Positions 37,307 through 48,530 of a stretch of DNA of 64,000 bases are shown piece after piece. How positions within the stretch are numbered: position 1 is the stretch's first letter; the number at the start of each line of letters is the position of its first letter. The translations under genes were made by a program, and so were the position numbers. The stretch is from Calonectria ilicicola (lineage: Eukaryota > Ascomycota > Sordariomycetes > Hypocreales > Nectriaceae). The stretch is from NCBI GenBank assembly GCA_020809705.1, contig CP085825.1, positions 992,001 through 1,056,000 on the forward strand, read 5' to 3'. The notes under the pieces are model-generated. The model was not told the origin of the DNA, did not search any database, and was given only the letters and a program-made list of their open reading frames with translations.

Positions 37307-38166
37307 GGCGGCGAGTGCGGTGACAAGGAACTGTGCGGCTTAGTGAAGAAAAAGATGCTGCCAAACACGTTGTGTTGGGAGGGGTGAGAGATGGAGAGGG
37401 AGGGAGGGAGGGAGGGAGAGAGAGTGTGTGTGTGTGTCAGGAAAAGAAAACGAGGGAACGCTGTAGAAGAGGGAGAGAAAGAAAAGGAGCCCGATAGCAG
37501 CAGGTAGCCGTTTTACTTTGCCCAAATCCGAAGCGGTTGTTTGTTTGTTTGCTTCTAATTTCAGACCATGTTACAACCGTCATGTACAACCGGCATCATG
37601 CCGCTCGCCGCGGCATCGACCATGGCCGACAACATGGAGCATGATGAATAACGGCTTTTGGAATTCCAACTTGGCTCACTTGTTCATCTTACTTTCCGAT
37701 GAGCCGCCACAAGGCTAGAAGCCAGAATCAATGGTTCGCCTCAGCACAATATATCACCGACCGTTGCTTTGTCCCACATGTAAATCTCTCCAGGGTCACG
37801 GTTACACGCCCCTCCACACCATCCCGTTGTCCTCCCGCTCACGCCTCCGATACCAGTCAGCCCAAACAAACTTACAGAGACGGAGTTTCACAGACCGAAT
37901 GGCATAGCATGGGTTACATCTTGGCTTAGACTCTGGGTTTCAAGTCACTCATAAACAAACAAGATTATCTATAGTTCTTGGTTGCTTCGTTGTATCATGA
38001 GAAGAGATGAGGCCTTAGGCAATCGCTAGTCCTAGATGCGATGCAAAGTATCGAGACCAATATCCAACGCCAACCATGTATGCCACCCATAGCAAATCAA
38101 GCCCGCAATCCAAACACCATGCCGAACATGAATCGAATAGATCATCCAATATTAACCCAACAATGC
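37307..38166. other. Intergenic: Arb2-like promoter and ATG29 3' region
   Basis: Holds the upstream region of the Arb2-domain gene and the 3' UTR of ATG29. A GGGA/GT purine repeat lies at 37394-37438, about 90 bp upstream of the Arb2-like ATG. Nothing coding is supported. Confidence 0.6.
37394..37438. repeat. GGGA then GT simple repeat
   Basis: Five GGGA units followed by GA and then GT dinucleotides. On the sense strand of the gene this is a CA then TCCC tract, typical of fungal promoters. Confidence 0.85.
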
Positions 38167-39655
38167 TCACTGGTTTGAGCTTGGCGTGTACCGACTTCGG
38201 AACGCCTGGCTGATGCTGAATCGGCTTGCCGCTCCACGATTTAGTTGGCTTGCAAGGGCCTCTTCCAAGGCTGACTGCGTAACCGATGCATCTAACTCTG
38301 TTAGCAAACCACCATCAATAGAACTTTAAAAAGAAAAAAAAAGTATAAGAGGGCCATACCATCAAGGTCACTGAAGCTGCTGCCCATGCTAGGTGTTCCA
38401 TCGCTGCCTTCGCGAGAATACCCTCGACTCTTGCTGCCTGGGCTCTGTGCAGCAACTTCAGTATGGTAACGTGGAGATAATGGACCTGGCTGGCGTAGCT
38501 CGCGCGACTTTCCGGGCTTCTGGATTATCGCAGCAGAGCTGGCTGAGGAGTCGGATGTTTGCGAGCGGTGGATGGGTGCCTTCCCTAGGCTCCTGGGAAA
38601 TCGTTTGGAACGACCGTCTCCTCTAAGCGTTGACCCTAGATCGCCTGATGTCTGGTTTTTATCTGGGGCTTTGTATGGCTGGAATGCAGGTTCGGATTCA
38701 TCATCCTCATCATCTTCGTATGGTGGGCCAGCGTCGTGTTGCTGAAAGCGGGGAGGGCGACGGATGATACGGGACTGTGCTGGGCTAGATTCGTCGTCCG
38801 AGGTTGCCGTTGAGCTATCTTCGGCTGGGCCAGGCGAAGGGCTATGTTCCACCGACGGTGAATGCACAGATAGGGGTTCCTGTTCCGATGGTTTAGGTGT
38901 GTTTGATGAGATGGGTAGTGATGATAGCCGGCGACGGTTTTCTCCGCTGCGGCCTGTCATGACCGTGCCTAGGCGAGGCGATGCAGAGCCCCCGGCCATA
39001 TCTCGTAGCACTGTAGTATTGGTCGACGGGTTTCTCGATACGATTGGTCTCACAGAGAGATTGAGGGGGGTTCCAGAGCCGCTGCCCAGATCGTTTCGTG
39101 GCATGGGAGAGTCTCTTCGCACAGATAGAGACGATGGCGCTCGTTGGTGGCCTGGTCCAGCCGACTCTGCGCCTGGCACTGGTGATGGGGCGGCAGAGCC
39201 TCTGGCAGCTGCCGTTGCCTTGCGGACCTGGGCACGGACTTGTGAAGCATGTCGTTCGGTGAGGTACGCGACCTGTTGTAGCAGGAAATCAACGGGGACG
39301 TCGAAGCGATCGGCGCTGCTCAGGTCAGTGTCTTCTAGCCATGGAGGAGGAGCCAGGAACGGCGATCGACACCTACACTTCGTTCCCTGTATGCGAGTTA
39401 GAGTTAGCCACACATCACCAGTGGGACAAGGCAAAATTCATCAACGTACAGTCAATCTCCGTCTTTGCAGCACCCGACAAAATCTTCCATAGCATGTCGT
39501 CTTTGTTCGAATCCCAGTTGACCTGGCGCAGCCGACTATTAGCCCCTCCACCTTCATGGCCATCGGTCACATCATGAGCTTACCGGCGGTGGATCGATAA
39601 AGTCACCGCGGGGCATGGGGACCCGGATGAAGACGGTGTAAGTGGGTTCGGCCAT
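38167..39655 (-). CDS. ATG29: Autophagy-related protein 29
   Basis: Subunit of the Atg17-Atg31-Atg29 scaffold that organises the Atg1 complex at the pre-autophagosomal structure. Five exons: 39655-39584, 39522-39450, 39386-39377, 39315-38360, 38297-38167, totalling 413 aa. The third exon is only 10 nt (GGAACGAAGT), flanked by ACAG and GTAGGT, yet is needed to keep frame and restore the conserved string TEIDWNEVADRFDVPVDFLLQQ. The N-terminal ~85 residues carry the family signature: YTVFIRVPMPRGDFIDPPPVNWD, DDMLWKILS, QVAYLTERHASQVRAQ. The remainder is a disordered, Ser/Pro-rich regulatory tail with acidic clusters (PYEDDEDDESEP) and many possible phosphosites. It ends in a conserved helix (VTQSALEEALASQ) and FSISQAFRSRY. 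Length is normal for filamentous fungi, longer than the yeast protein. Confidence 0.93.
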
Positions 39656-41666
39656 AATGGGCGGGTTTCCACTCGCGTGATGGGCGAGGATGGAAAAAGA
39701 AGAAGAGGAAGAAGAGAAAAGAGGAAGAGTAGGCCAACGGGTGACGCTCTTCAGTACCTAGCTCACGCAGGTACCGTCCGGGGATGACTTATCGATAAGC
39801 TGCCGGCGCTTTGACCAGCTGACATCGGCCCCACCGAGTTCGTCATATTAACTATGAGGAGCCCAGTCGCTCGCCCATGAGGAGGGCAATAATATATCGA
39901 CTGCCTGTCACATGTGACCCTTTCCAAATCATCAATTTACGCCCGATATATATTTTTTTTAGTACCAACATATGAAGAGCACTGAAACACTGATTCTTCC
40001 TCTCGAAAGTAGTGCAAGGTTGCACCAGCCCAGATTACAGTCAATAGGTTTAGGACCAAAATGGCATTTGACTCTTCACAACTCGACGTCTCTTGGCCAG
40101 CCTTTTTGTTTTGCATTCGTATCAAAATCTCATTATGTCTTCAGTTATTCCTTGGATGTAGTATATACAGTCAGGTTTGGCACAAAACTATTGATCATGA
40201 CCGTCCATGTATTGTGCGTAATGGTATCCATGATGAGCCGTTTCAGCACCAAATATTTATTCATGCTTGAAATGGTATTTATTCAACACACGGTAATCAA
40301 CACGGCTTTTTAATTGGCCCTATACTGAGAGAAAAAAAATTGGTCGTCTCTCGCTTTCACCATTTGTAACCGTTCCAGAACGCCCGACGTTGGTTCCAAC
40401 CCTGCTGTACAACAAGGAACTGCTTCGTTTTTAAAGAATGGAAATAACACAGGGTGGTAGGACCGTTATTTTCGTTTCTAATTTGACCCAATCTATTTTG
40501 TACCTGATCTGCCCGGCATTGGTCTCTTTGCATGGGGCCCAGTTGCTAAGATAGCGGATAACGGACAAAGGTGCAGCTATCCTATGGCGGTGAGAGGATC
40601 GAGAAGACAGCTGCGGTGGCGCCTTGACTGTGCATTAGCGGAGACTGATAGCAGGATCAATGGGTAGTAGATACAAGGAAGCTGAAACTATATTATGATA
40701 TAGTACACATTCATCTCATAATCATTGGATTAGTGCTCTGTGTTGCAAGTGCATGTATCACGAGTTTCTTGATGTATGTCACCCATGAGGGGCGAGCACA
40801 GGTGTGCCATTTGTCAATTGCAACATGCTCAAAAGCCATCCAGGCTTACCAGTACCGGCCAGAAAAAAACCGACTAAGTCATGATGAGGGTCACGCAGGC
40901 AAATAGTGGGATTGCCCAAGTCGGATGGCAGACCCGCGCAAGTGGAAACTTGGTGCCAGGGAGGCGATGATCCCGGAACCTTGGCCTAGCTGGTGTGCCC
41001 CGCGGCTGGACTTACAAACTCACGACCCCGCTATGGCTTCCCTTGGCTGGTTTCAATGTGACGGCGGCAGAGGATGAGAGGTGCCGGACAGCCCCGGAGG
41101 TTCCATTTGCTAGAGGGGCCGCATTCTGATTTTTGGTTAGATGTCCTTAGCCTCTGGCGCCAGCAGCCGCCGTTGTCGCGGCCACGGTCATGGCTCTGTT
41201 ATTGGTGACGACGAACATGTCCGCTGTCGTCACTCTCCGCTGTCATGGTTAATGGCTCTTATCATAGGCGCCACCATGCTCCCTTCGGTCCGGGACGCAC
41301 GACACGCTGAGATGTCCTGGGGCGAGTTCGTCCGAACAGGTTCTTTTTCCCCTGATAGGAATCTCTACACGTGGGCGCCACAGCTGCAGGTGCAGATTGT
41401 GTCATGGTACAGTACAGCTTGAGCTTTAAAAAAAAAAAAACACCTCCACATCCCCTGTGCTGGCCGAATCCCCCCACCTCCACTTCCACTTCGCCTTCAC
41501 CCCTCCGGCACTGACACCACTAACACGGGCGGCTCGCTGTGGATAATCACCCAGGTCCTTGAAGACTCCGCTATCCATCACTGACCCTCTCCTTCTCCGC
41601 TTCATCGCTTCTCTTTTCTCACCTTTATCCCGCGACCGAGCCTGCGCAAGCTCATCCAGCCTCATC
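39656..41666. other. Intergenic between divergent ATG29 and the SPATA20-like gene
   Basis: About 2 kb. Near ATG29 it is purine-rich on the + strand (GAAGAGGAAG at 39698-39730), meaning a CT tract on the ATG29 sense strand. The middle (39.9-40.8 kb) is AT-richer with no gene. The right end (41.4-41.66 kb) is C/CT-rich and CACCTCC-repeated, fitting the SPATA20-like promoter and 5' UTR. Confidence 0.6.
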
Positions 41667-43999
41667 ATGGTTGCCTCAGAGCTCACGGCCTCAGCCATGG
41701 CCATGCGCAACGCCGCCCTGCCCACAACCACTTCCAACAACGCCGCCATCTCTGGGCCCCTCCAAAATCGCGCCGCTACCAGCAGGAGCCCTTACATCAA
41801 GGGCCAGGCAGATGGCTTAGTGGCGTGGCAGTTGCTGGACGACGATGCCTTGGAGCGCGCCAGGAAGGAGAACAAGCTCATCTTCCTGCACATTGGCTAC
41901 AAGGCCTGCCATTGTAAGTGTCTCGTCACGCCATGTGCACCCGAGGCCCGACGCTGACCATGGGCGCCGCAGACTGTCGCCTAATGTTCCTCGAATCCTT
42001 CTCTAACTCAGACTGCGCATCCATCCTCAACGAGTCCTTCGTCCCCGTAATCGTTGATCGAGAAGATCGCCCTGATATTGACACCATTTACATGAATTAC
42101 GTCCAGGCCGTTAGCAATGTTGGAGGCTGGCCCTTGAATTTGTTTCTGACGCCCAACCTTGAGCCTGTCTTTGGTGGGACCTATTGGCCTGGCCCCAGCA
42201 ACCGACGACGCACTATCGACGACAGTGCCGATGAGGTGCTGGATTTCCTCTCCATCCTGAAAAAGGTGCGAGACATTTGGAGCGACCAAGAAGCCCGTTG
42301 CCGAAAGGAGGCCACCGAAGTCCTAGCCCAGCTCAGAGAGTTTGCTGCTGAGGGCACTCTCGGGACTAGTCGTATCTTAGCTACTTCGTCTCTGGGTCCT
42401 GCTGGCTGGGGTGCGCCCGCGCTGACTCACAGCGACGCCGACAAGGCGAAAGACACTGCCGTTTCGAGCGAGTTGGATTTGGATCAGCTGGAGGAGGCCT
42501 ATACCCACATCGCCGGCACCTTTGACCCTCTTTTCGGAGGCTTCGGCCTGGCGCCAAAGTTCCTCACGCCTCCCAAGCTCGCTTTTTTACTTCGCCTCAC
42601 CAATTCCCCACGCGCAGTCCAGGATGTGGTGGGCCACGCCGAGTGCAAGCATGCCACAGAAATCGCTCTAGATACCCTTCGTAAGATTCGCGATGGCTCT
42701 CTGCGTGACCATGTGGGCGGCAATGGTTTCTCGCGCTGCTCAGTGACCCCTGATTGGAGTATTCCCAATTTCGAGAAGCTGGTTGTTGACAATGCCCAGC
42801 TCCTATCTCTGTACATTGAGGCCTGGGGAAGGAGCGGCGGAAAGGCTGACAGCGAGTTTTACGATATTGTGCTTGAATTGGGAGATTACCTGACCTCAAG
42901 TCCCATCGCCCTTCCAAATGGTGGGTTCGCATCGAGCGAGGCAGCTGATTCATACACCAAAAGGGGAGACAGGGAGATGCGTGAAGGTGCTTACTATACT
43001 TGGACAAGGCGAGAATTCGACTCGGTTCTTGATGCTGTCAACAGGCAAATTAGCCCGATTCTAGCTGTTCATTGGGCAGTGCACGAAGATGGCAATGTGG
43101 ACGAGAATCACGATCCTAACGACGACTTTATCAACCAGAACATTTTGAGGGTCGACAAGACGGTTGAGCGGGTCAGCAAGCAATTCAACATCCCGGTGGA
43201 GACGGTTCAAGACTATATCAAGACGGCCAAAACTGCTCTTCGTGAAAGAAGGGACAGGGAGCGCGTGAGGCCAGAGCTGGACAATAAACTAATCGTAGGA
43301 TGGAATGGCCTGGTCATCTCATCGTTGGCACAGGCCGGTTCAGCCCTCAAGGACCTTGATAAGGAGCGAAGTGAGAAGTACTTGAGTGTGGCTAAAAACG
43401 CCGTGGCATTCATCAAAGAAAAGTTATGGGACGTTCAAGAGAAGGAATTGTACAGGATATGGCAGGGTGAGCGAGAGATCAAGGCCTTTGCCGATGACTA
43501 CGCCTACTTTACCCAGGGGCTCCTGGATCTTTTTGAGGCTACCGGTGATGAATCCTTCCTGGAATTCGCCGATACGCTTCAGCGTAAGTTCTTCCCCTTC
43601 AACATCAATATTTATCTATTGGTAAAGAGACGAATTTCTGACACTTAACCCTTCCCAGAAACCGAAATTTCTCTCTTTGCCGATTCCGCAGGGGCATTCT
43701 ACTCCACCACAACTTCATCCCCGCACACCATCATCCGCCTCAAGGACGGCATGGACACGTCGATCCCCTCAACCAACGCCGTCACAGTCTCAAACCTCTT
43801 CCGCCTTGCAAGTCTTCTTGATGACGACGCCCTCTCCACCTTTGGTCGCCGAGCCATCAACGCCTTTGAGCCCGAGATACTGCAGCACCCCTGGCTCTTC
43901 CCTGGTCTCCTTGCTGGTGTTGTCTCTGCACGCTTGGGAGTGGACAAAAGTAATGTCAAAGTCGCTTACCAGCCCTCTAGACATAACGCTTTGGATTGA
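41667..43999 (+). CDS. SPATA20/YyaL-like protein (DUF255 thioredoxin domain)
   Basis: Exons 41667-41913, 41973-43583 and 43659-43999 give 732 aa. Introns of 59 and 75 nt both use GTAAGT and are phase 1. The start is the first ATG after a CT-rich leader; an in-frame Met at codon 12 is an alternative. The N-terminal thioredoxin-like DUF255 domain (about residues 40-215) has KLIFLHIGYKACHYC, where most relatives have CHWC, then ESFSNSDCASILNESFVPVIVDREDRPDID, GGWPLNLFLTP and GGTYWPG. A helical-barrel domain resembling glycosidase-type (alpha/alpha)6 folds follows, with FDPLFGGFGLAPKF, HVGGNGFSRCSVTPDWSIPNFEKLVVDNAQLL, YYTW and NGLVISSLAQAG. The enzymatic reaction is not established in any organism I can name with confidence. 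Convergent with the dynein light intermediate chain gene. Confidence 0.9.
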
Positions 44000-44587
44000 A
44001 ACAAAAATTTTAGGTGGGAGAGGAGGATTTTAGGTTGTAGCGTATGATTTTGTTGCGACAGTCTCTTTATAGGCTCTTGAGGGAGGTCAACAACCGGAAG
44101 CTTTGGCTCCAGAAAGAAAGGACATGGTTTTTTCTAATGTTTCTTCTTTTTGATCAATCGGCATCTTTATGTGTTATGTCGGATACCTAGGTTTTGTAGG
44201 CTATTCGATTCTAGATGATGGCCTAGCTTGGCTCCATCAGCTGAATCCGTAATTCTGAATCCACATGCAACTATTTCACAATCAAGCGCCTCCATGAAAA
44301 AGAAGCGTTGCTCAAAATGGTTTCATTCAGGGGTATCTATTCTACAGCAGCTATCCCCGCCCCCCTTTGTGTGTGCACTCGCCGGCCTCCCACCTCATTT
44401 CCCCATCATGGTTTCTTTAGTACAAGGCGTCAATTGGAATATCAGAGTGTGCTTTTTTTTTCGGTATTTTTACTTCTCTCTGGATATTCTTCCTTCAAAG
44501 GCTGCGTACATGTTGTGATTTTTTTCTTAGTGTCGGTTGATTCTGAAAACGAGGGTATGAGCATCAGTTTCTGAGCTCAGCTCAGGG
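44000..44587. other. Convergent 3' region
   Basis: Contains 3' UTRs of the SPATA20-like and dynein light intermediate chain genes, T-rich toward 44.45-44.53 kb. No gene is supported. Confidence 0.65.
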
Positions 44588-46524
44588 CTACTCGTCGCCG
44601 GATGTGGGTTTCCTATTCATTAGGCCAGAGAAGAAGTTGTGCAACTGGTCGTTGTCAAGCTCCTTGGCCATGTTGGTAGCAGTTTCGTCCGCCTCCTCCA
44701 CTTCTTCATCAGGCGTTCCGGTGTACGCGTTGCGATCCTGGGTTCAGTTAGCGCGAGAGTTTACAACACAGCAATTAAATGGACGAATATTTACCTTGAG
44801 ACGCTGCAGCATGTCATCGGCGTCAACTTGGATACCGCCCATGTTGAATTGCACAGGGCCAATGTGCTCGCTAACACTCTTCTCGTCGCCAAATTCGAGG
44901 TGCTTGATGGGGCGAATGGCACTTTCGGCTGCCTTCTCCGGTGCTTTGGCCTTGTACGCTTCGAGAATCTTTAGCTGGCGCTCTAGGAACGCCTGAGTAT
45001 CATCACTCTCTACTGTGATCCAATTCTCGCCATGCATTGCGTTTTCGACCACTGCGAGGCCGCCGCTGTTGGGGTCTCGGCACCATTCTTCATACTGTAC
45101 AATAGCTGAGACTCTTGAATGTTGTGGTTGGTCGTGCTCTGCACCGTCTTCGGCGCCCTGCTTGATTTCGTCGATATCTTCGGAAGAGGAACTAATATCC
45201 TCAGCCCACGCATTGGAAATGACTTCAGCATCAAAGCTCCCACTCAAAACACGGATCTTTCCCCATGAATCCCAGTTGGGTGGCACAACAATCTTATCGC
45301 GGTCGATGACATTGTGTTTGAGAGGGTTACGCTTCAGGAGAGATGTGATTCCGAGGGTAGCGTGAACAAGAGAGGGGAGTTGAGAAGGAGAGTTTTGAGA
45401 AGTGTAAGTTAGAGAAGCACCATCTGCAAGCATGTGAATATTCGAGATCGAGACCTGATTGGCTGGAAGTAAGGTGGTTTTACTTACGTCTCAACAATAC
45501 AGTTCGCAGATATTGCAATACTGTATCAAAATCAGGCTCTTTCCAGCCGTGACTCTTTTCCAAAAACTCCATTTTTTGGGCCTAGTTTTCCGGTTAGTCA
45601 AGTTCGAGGGTGTCGATATATACTTTGAGGATCAAGTCTCACATTTTGGCACACCACACACAGGGGCAGGCCCAGAGGTTCCTCCCACTCTCCAGGACCC
45701 AGAGGCAATGAGCTGTCGCCGTCGCCGCTGGTCACGTTGGCAGCGGGAGTTCCATCGAGATTCATAGCCGCACCTCCACGACCTCGCTCTTTCCAGCCTG
45801 ACATGACATCCTCCATCAAGTTGTGTTGCTCGGAGTCGACCTTTTTGAGAACCTCCTGCAGTAATTGAATCCAGGTCCACATTTGACGCAGCCACAAATG
45901 CGGCTGCGACCAGTCCAGAAGTATTATGAGGGCGGTGTTGGGGATGGCATCGGGGGTTAGGAGAGGGGCGACGAGGGATGCGAACTCGGCAGAAGGCTGT
46001 GAGAGTAGGTAAAGGGATACGCGCGCAAGAGTATCTAAAGCCTTCAGTCAGTCGGGGTATCGCTACGGTGGCGTGCAAGACAAAGGCGACGAACCATCTT
46101 GGTCGGCATCGAGGACATCGTAGTATGTATAGCCCAATGCAAAGTTATTGGCAAGAGGCGGTATCTTGGACCGATCTGCATTGCGTCTGGATTCGGAGCT
46201 GGAGAGGGATTCGAGAAAGTCTCTTTGCGATTCGGGAGTGCCGCCTGCAGTGCAAAGACATGATGGTTAGCTATCAATCATGACAGTTGCTGGCTCCAAA
46301 TCAGGACCCAGGGGCTGTTTGTTGGGTAGATATGGACAGCATGGTGCTAGACGAGCTCCAGATAAAAGCATACCTAGAACGATGAGGTTCTTCTCTGGTA
46401 GGCGCTTGCCGCTGGCAACAGACTCCAGCATGGAAGTCCACAGGTCCTTCTTCTGCTCGCCATTGCGGCCCTCGGCGTCCCCTGACCCAGAGTAGGTCGA
46501 CACCCGTTTGGAGTTCGCCGTCAT
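44588..46524 (-). CDS. Dynein light intermediate chain
   Basis: Subunit of cytoplasmic dynein 1, linking the heavy chain to cargo adaptors in microtubule transport. Six exons: 46524-46374, 46244-46095, 46034-45643, 45581-45488, 45423-44795, 44737-44588. The total is 521 aa with every junction in frame; introns are 129, 60, 61, 64, 58 and 57 nt class. The GTPase-like domain starts KNLIVLGGTPESQRDFLESL, a P-loop position without the canonical Lys-Ser/Thr, as is usual for fungal light intermediate chains. Diagnostic blocks are NNFALGYTYYDVLDADQDD, LIILLDWSQPHLWLRQMWTWI, LGLPLCVVCQNAQKMEFLEKSHGWKEPDFDTVLQYLRT and ENWITVESDDTQAFLERQLKILEAY. The last exon adds an acidic stretch and a helix (LDNDQLHNFFSGLM) resembling the adaptor-binding helix of other light intermediate chains. 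Divergent from IST3. Confidence 0.9.
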
Positions 46525-47316
46525 GGCGGCAGATTGCGCGTAGCACGCAGACAGAAGCACCGGGGAATACGGATGTTCAAGTCGCAGGCAGTGAGATCAT
46601 AGGTGTCTGTATGCAGGGACGGGAGGTTGTTGGTGGTCCGGGAGGCCGAAGAGGTGGCGGTGGAGAAGAAACAACTAAGTTAATGCTTTGGTATTGTCAC
46701 AGGAGATGGCGGCTGCTATGGGCGTCGTCGGGCATTGTCGCTTGAAAACAGCACGGGCAGAAAACGACGGAGGGGATCGTCAGAGTGTCTCAGTCACAGA
46801 CGATCCAAGACCAGCCGTTGTTTAGAGGAAACGTCGCCTGTGTTTGTGTTGTCGTTGTCACCTTTCTTTGTCGTCGAAAACCTCCCTGATGGGATGGCAG
46901 GCCCAGAGAAGACGGGGGGTTTGTTTAGCAGGGTGTTTCTCTTGGCCTCTCCCGTCTGCAGCCTACCGGACCCCTATGGCCTATGGGCGCTATTGGTTGG
47001 TCGGTCCGGAAATTGTTCCCCCCCAGCGTCGTCCTGTTGTGCTGTCAGCAGCTTTTACTGGGCTCCCCCCCACTAGACCACTGGACCATTGGAGCCGGAC
47101 AGCCCACAGACGTGTTTGAGCCAGAGTTGCTGGAGAATGGTGACCGCCTTCACCTTGAGCTTCAGTGGGGGCCTATTTTTTTTCCAAGGTACCACCACCA
47201 ACTGAGCTTCCATTCAAGCCCCATTATTCTCAGCCTTGCATCGTGATCAACATTTTTGCCAACTCCATCTTGAAGGAGCCCATTATCGTTAAACCAGCAC
47301 AGCGCAAACCGTCGCG
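46525..47316. promoter_or_regulatory. Divergent promoter region of dynein LIC and IST3
   Basis: 792 bp between start codons. A CCATTGGAGCCGG word occurs near 47088 (CCAAT-type on the other strand is not obvious), and a T8 run lies at 47177-47184. Open frames across here are short and unconserved in appearance. Confidence 0.5.
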
Positions 47317-48363
47317 ATGAATCAAATACGCGCGATTCAGGCGCTCAACAAAAAAGAGATTGAAAACGGAATGTACGTATAGTTCTGCCCCCATCATCTG
47401 CAATGCGACAGCCGGTACTGACTCCCGCGATACAGCTCCCCCGAAGCCTCATGGCATACCGACTACCGCGACACTGCCTTTGTATACTTTGGTGGCCTAC
47501 CCTACGAGCTTTCTGAAGGCGACGTCATCACAATTTTTTCCCAGTTCGGCGAACCCACCTTTCTCAAACTCGTCCGCGACAAGGAAACCGGCAAATCAAA
47601 GGGCTTTGGATGGCTCAAATACGAAGATCAGAGGAGCACCGACCTGGCTGTCGACAACATCGGTGGCGCAGAAATCAATGGTCGCCTGGTGCGTGTCGAC
47701 CATGCGCGGTACAAGGCCAGAGACGACGAGGACCTTGAGGAGTTCAAGGTCGGCTGGGAGGACATGTTGAAGAAGGAGGGCAAAGCAGTGTCTGAGGATG
47801 AAAGCGAGGAAGAACAAGAAAGTCGACCTATGCTACCAGAAGAACGAGAGCTTGCCTTGCTACTACGAGATCACGACGATGACGATCCTATGAAGGGATT
47901 CTTAATTGAGGAAAAGAAGAAGGAAGTCGAGGAGGCCCGACAAAGAGCCGACAAGAAGGATCGAAAACACAGGCACCGACACCATCGATCGCACCGATCA
48001 AGGAGGGATGGAAGTGAAGAGGACCGAAGTAGGAGATCCCGCAAGGACGAAACACCAGCTGACCAAGAAGACCGTCACCGGGACCGGGGGTCAAGAAGGC
48101 ACAGGGACCGCGACGATGAAAGAGAGGGTGACAGAAGGCAAGATCGCGATAGGCGGAGGGAGCGGCGGGATGACGACGGAGGCCGAGACCGAGACCGAGA
48201 CAGGGGCCAAGATGGGGAACGACGCAGAGATCGTGACCGAGACCGCCGTAGGCATAACCGAGAAGATGCGGATGAATCAAGACATCGGAGACACAGAGAT
48301 AATGATGATGGAAAATCTAGACGACAGGATAGGAGTCGATCGCCACGAAGGCACAAGGACTAG
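47317..48363 (+). CDS. IST3: U2 snRNP-associated RRM protein (IST3/Snu17, Cwf29, RBMX2-like)
   Basis: Core RNA-binding subunit of the RES (retention and splicing) complex, acting in the nucleus in the activated spliceosome. Exons 47317-47372 and 47436-48363 give 327 aa; the intron is 63 nt (GTACGT, TACAG). The N-terminus MNQIRAIQALNKKEIENG...SWHTDYRDTAFVYFGGL is characteristic of the family. The RRM (about residues 35-115) shows RNP2 VYFGGL and RNP1 KSKGFGWLKY. After an acidic segment and the PMKGFLIEEKKKEVEEA helix, the last ~110 residues are an Arg/Asp/Ser/His-rich RD/RS-like tail made of repeated RDRDR units. That repeat composition creates long spurious frames on both strands. The tail is longer than in budding yeast Ist3 but normal for filamentous fungi. 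The stop lies 168 bp from the convergent HSV2 stop. Confidence 0.9.
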
Positions 48364-48530
48364 AGATGAGTCCATAATCTAGTATCAATATACGTATAAC
48401 AAAGGGCATATGAATCCAAAGCCAATATCAAGCCCATCTTAATCCACCTAAACGCCTTCCAATATTCGCCCAATTTCAATGAAACCCGCCTGCATCCTTA
48501 GGAGCAACTGTCTTCGCTCCAGACGTTTGT

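Noticed and set aside
46267..46560. Longer N-terminus for dynein light intermediate chain
   Set aside because: The extra residues upstream of MTANSKRV start from a non-ATG codon. The ATG at 46524 gives the expected family N-terminus.
47906..48382. 158-codon frame and minus-strand frames over the end of IST3
   Set aside because: They are by-products of the RDRD/RS codon repeats of the IST3 tail in other frames.
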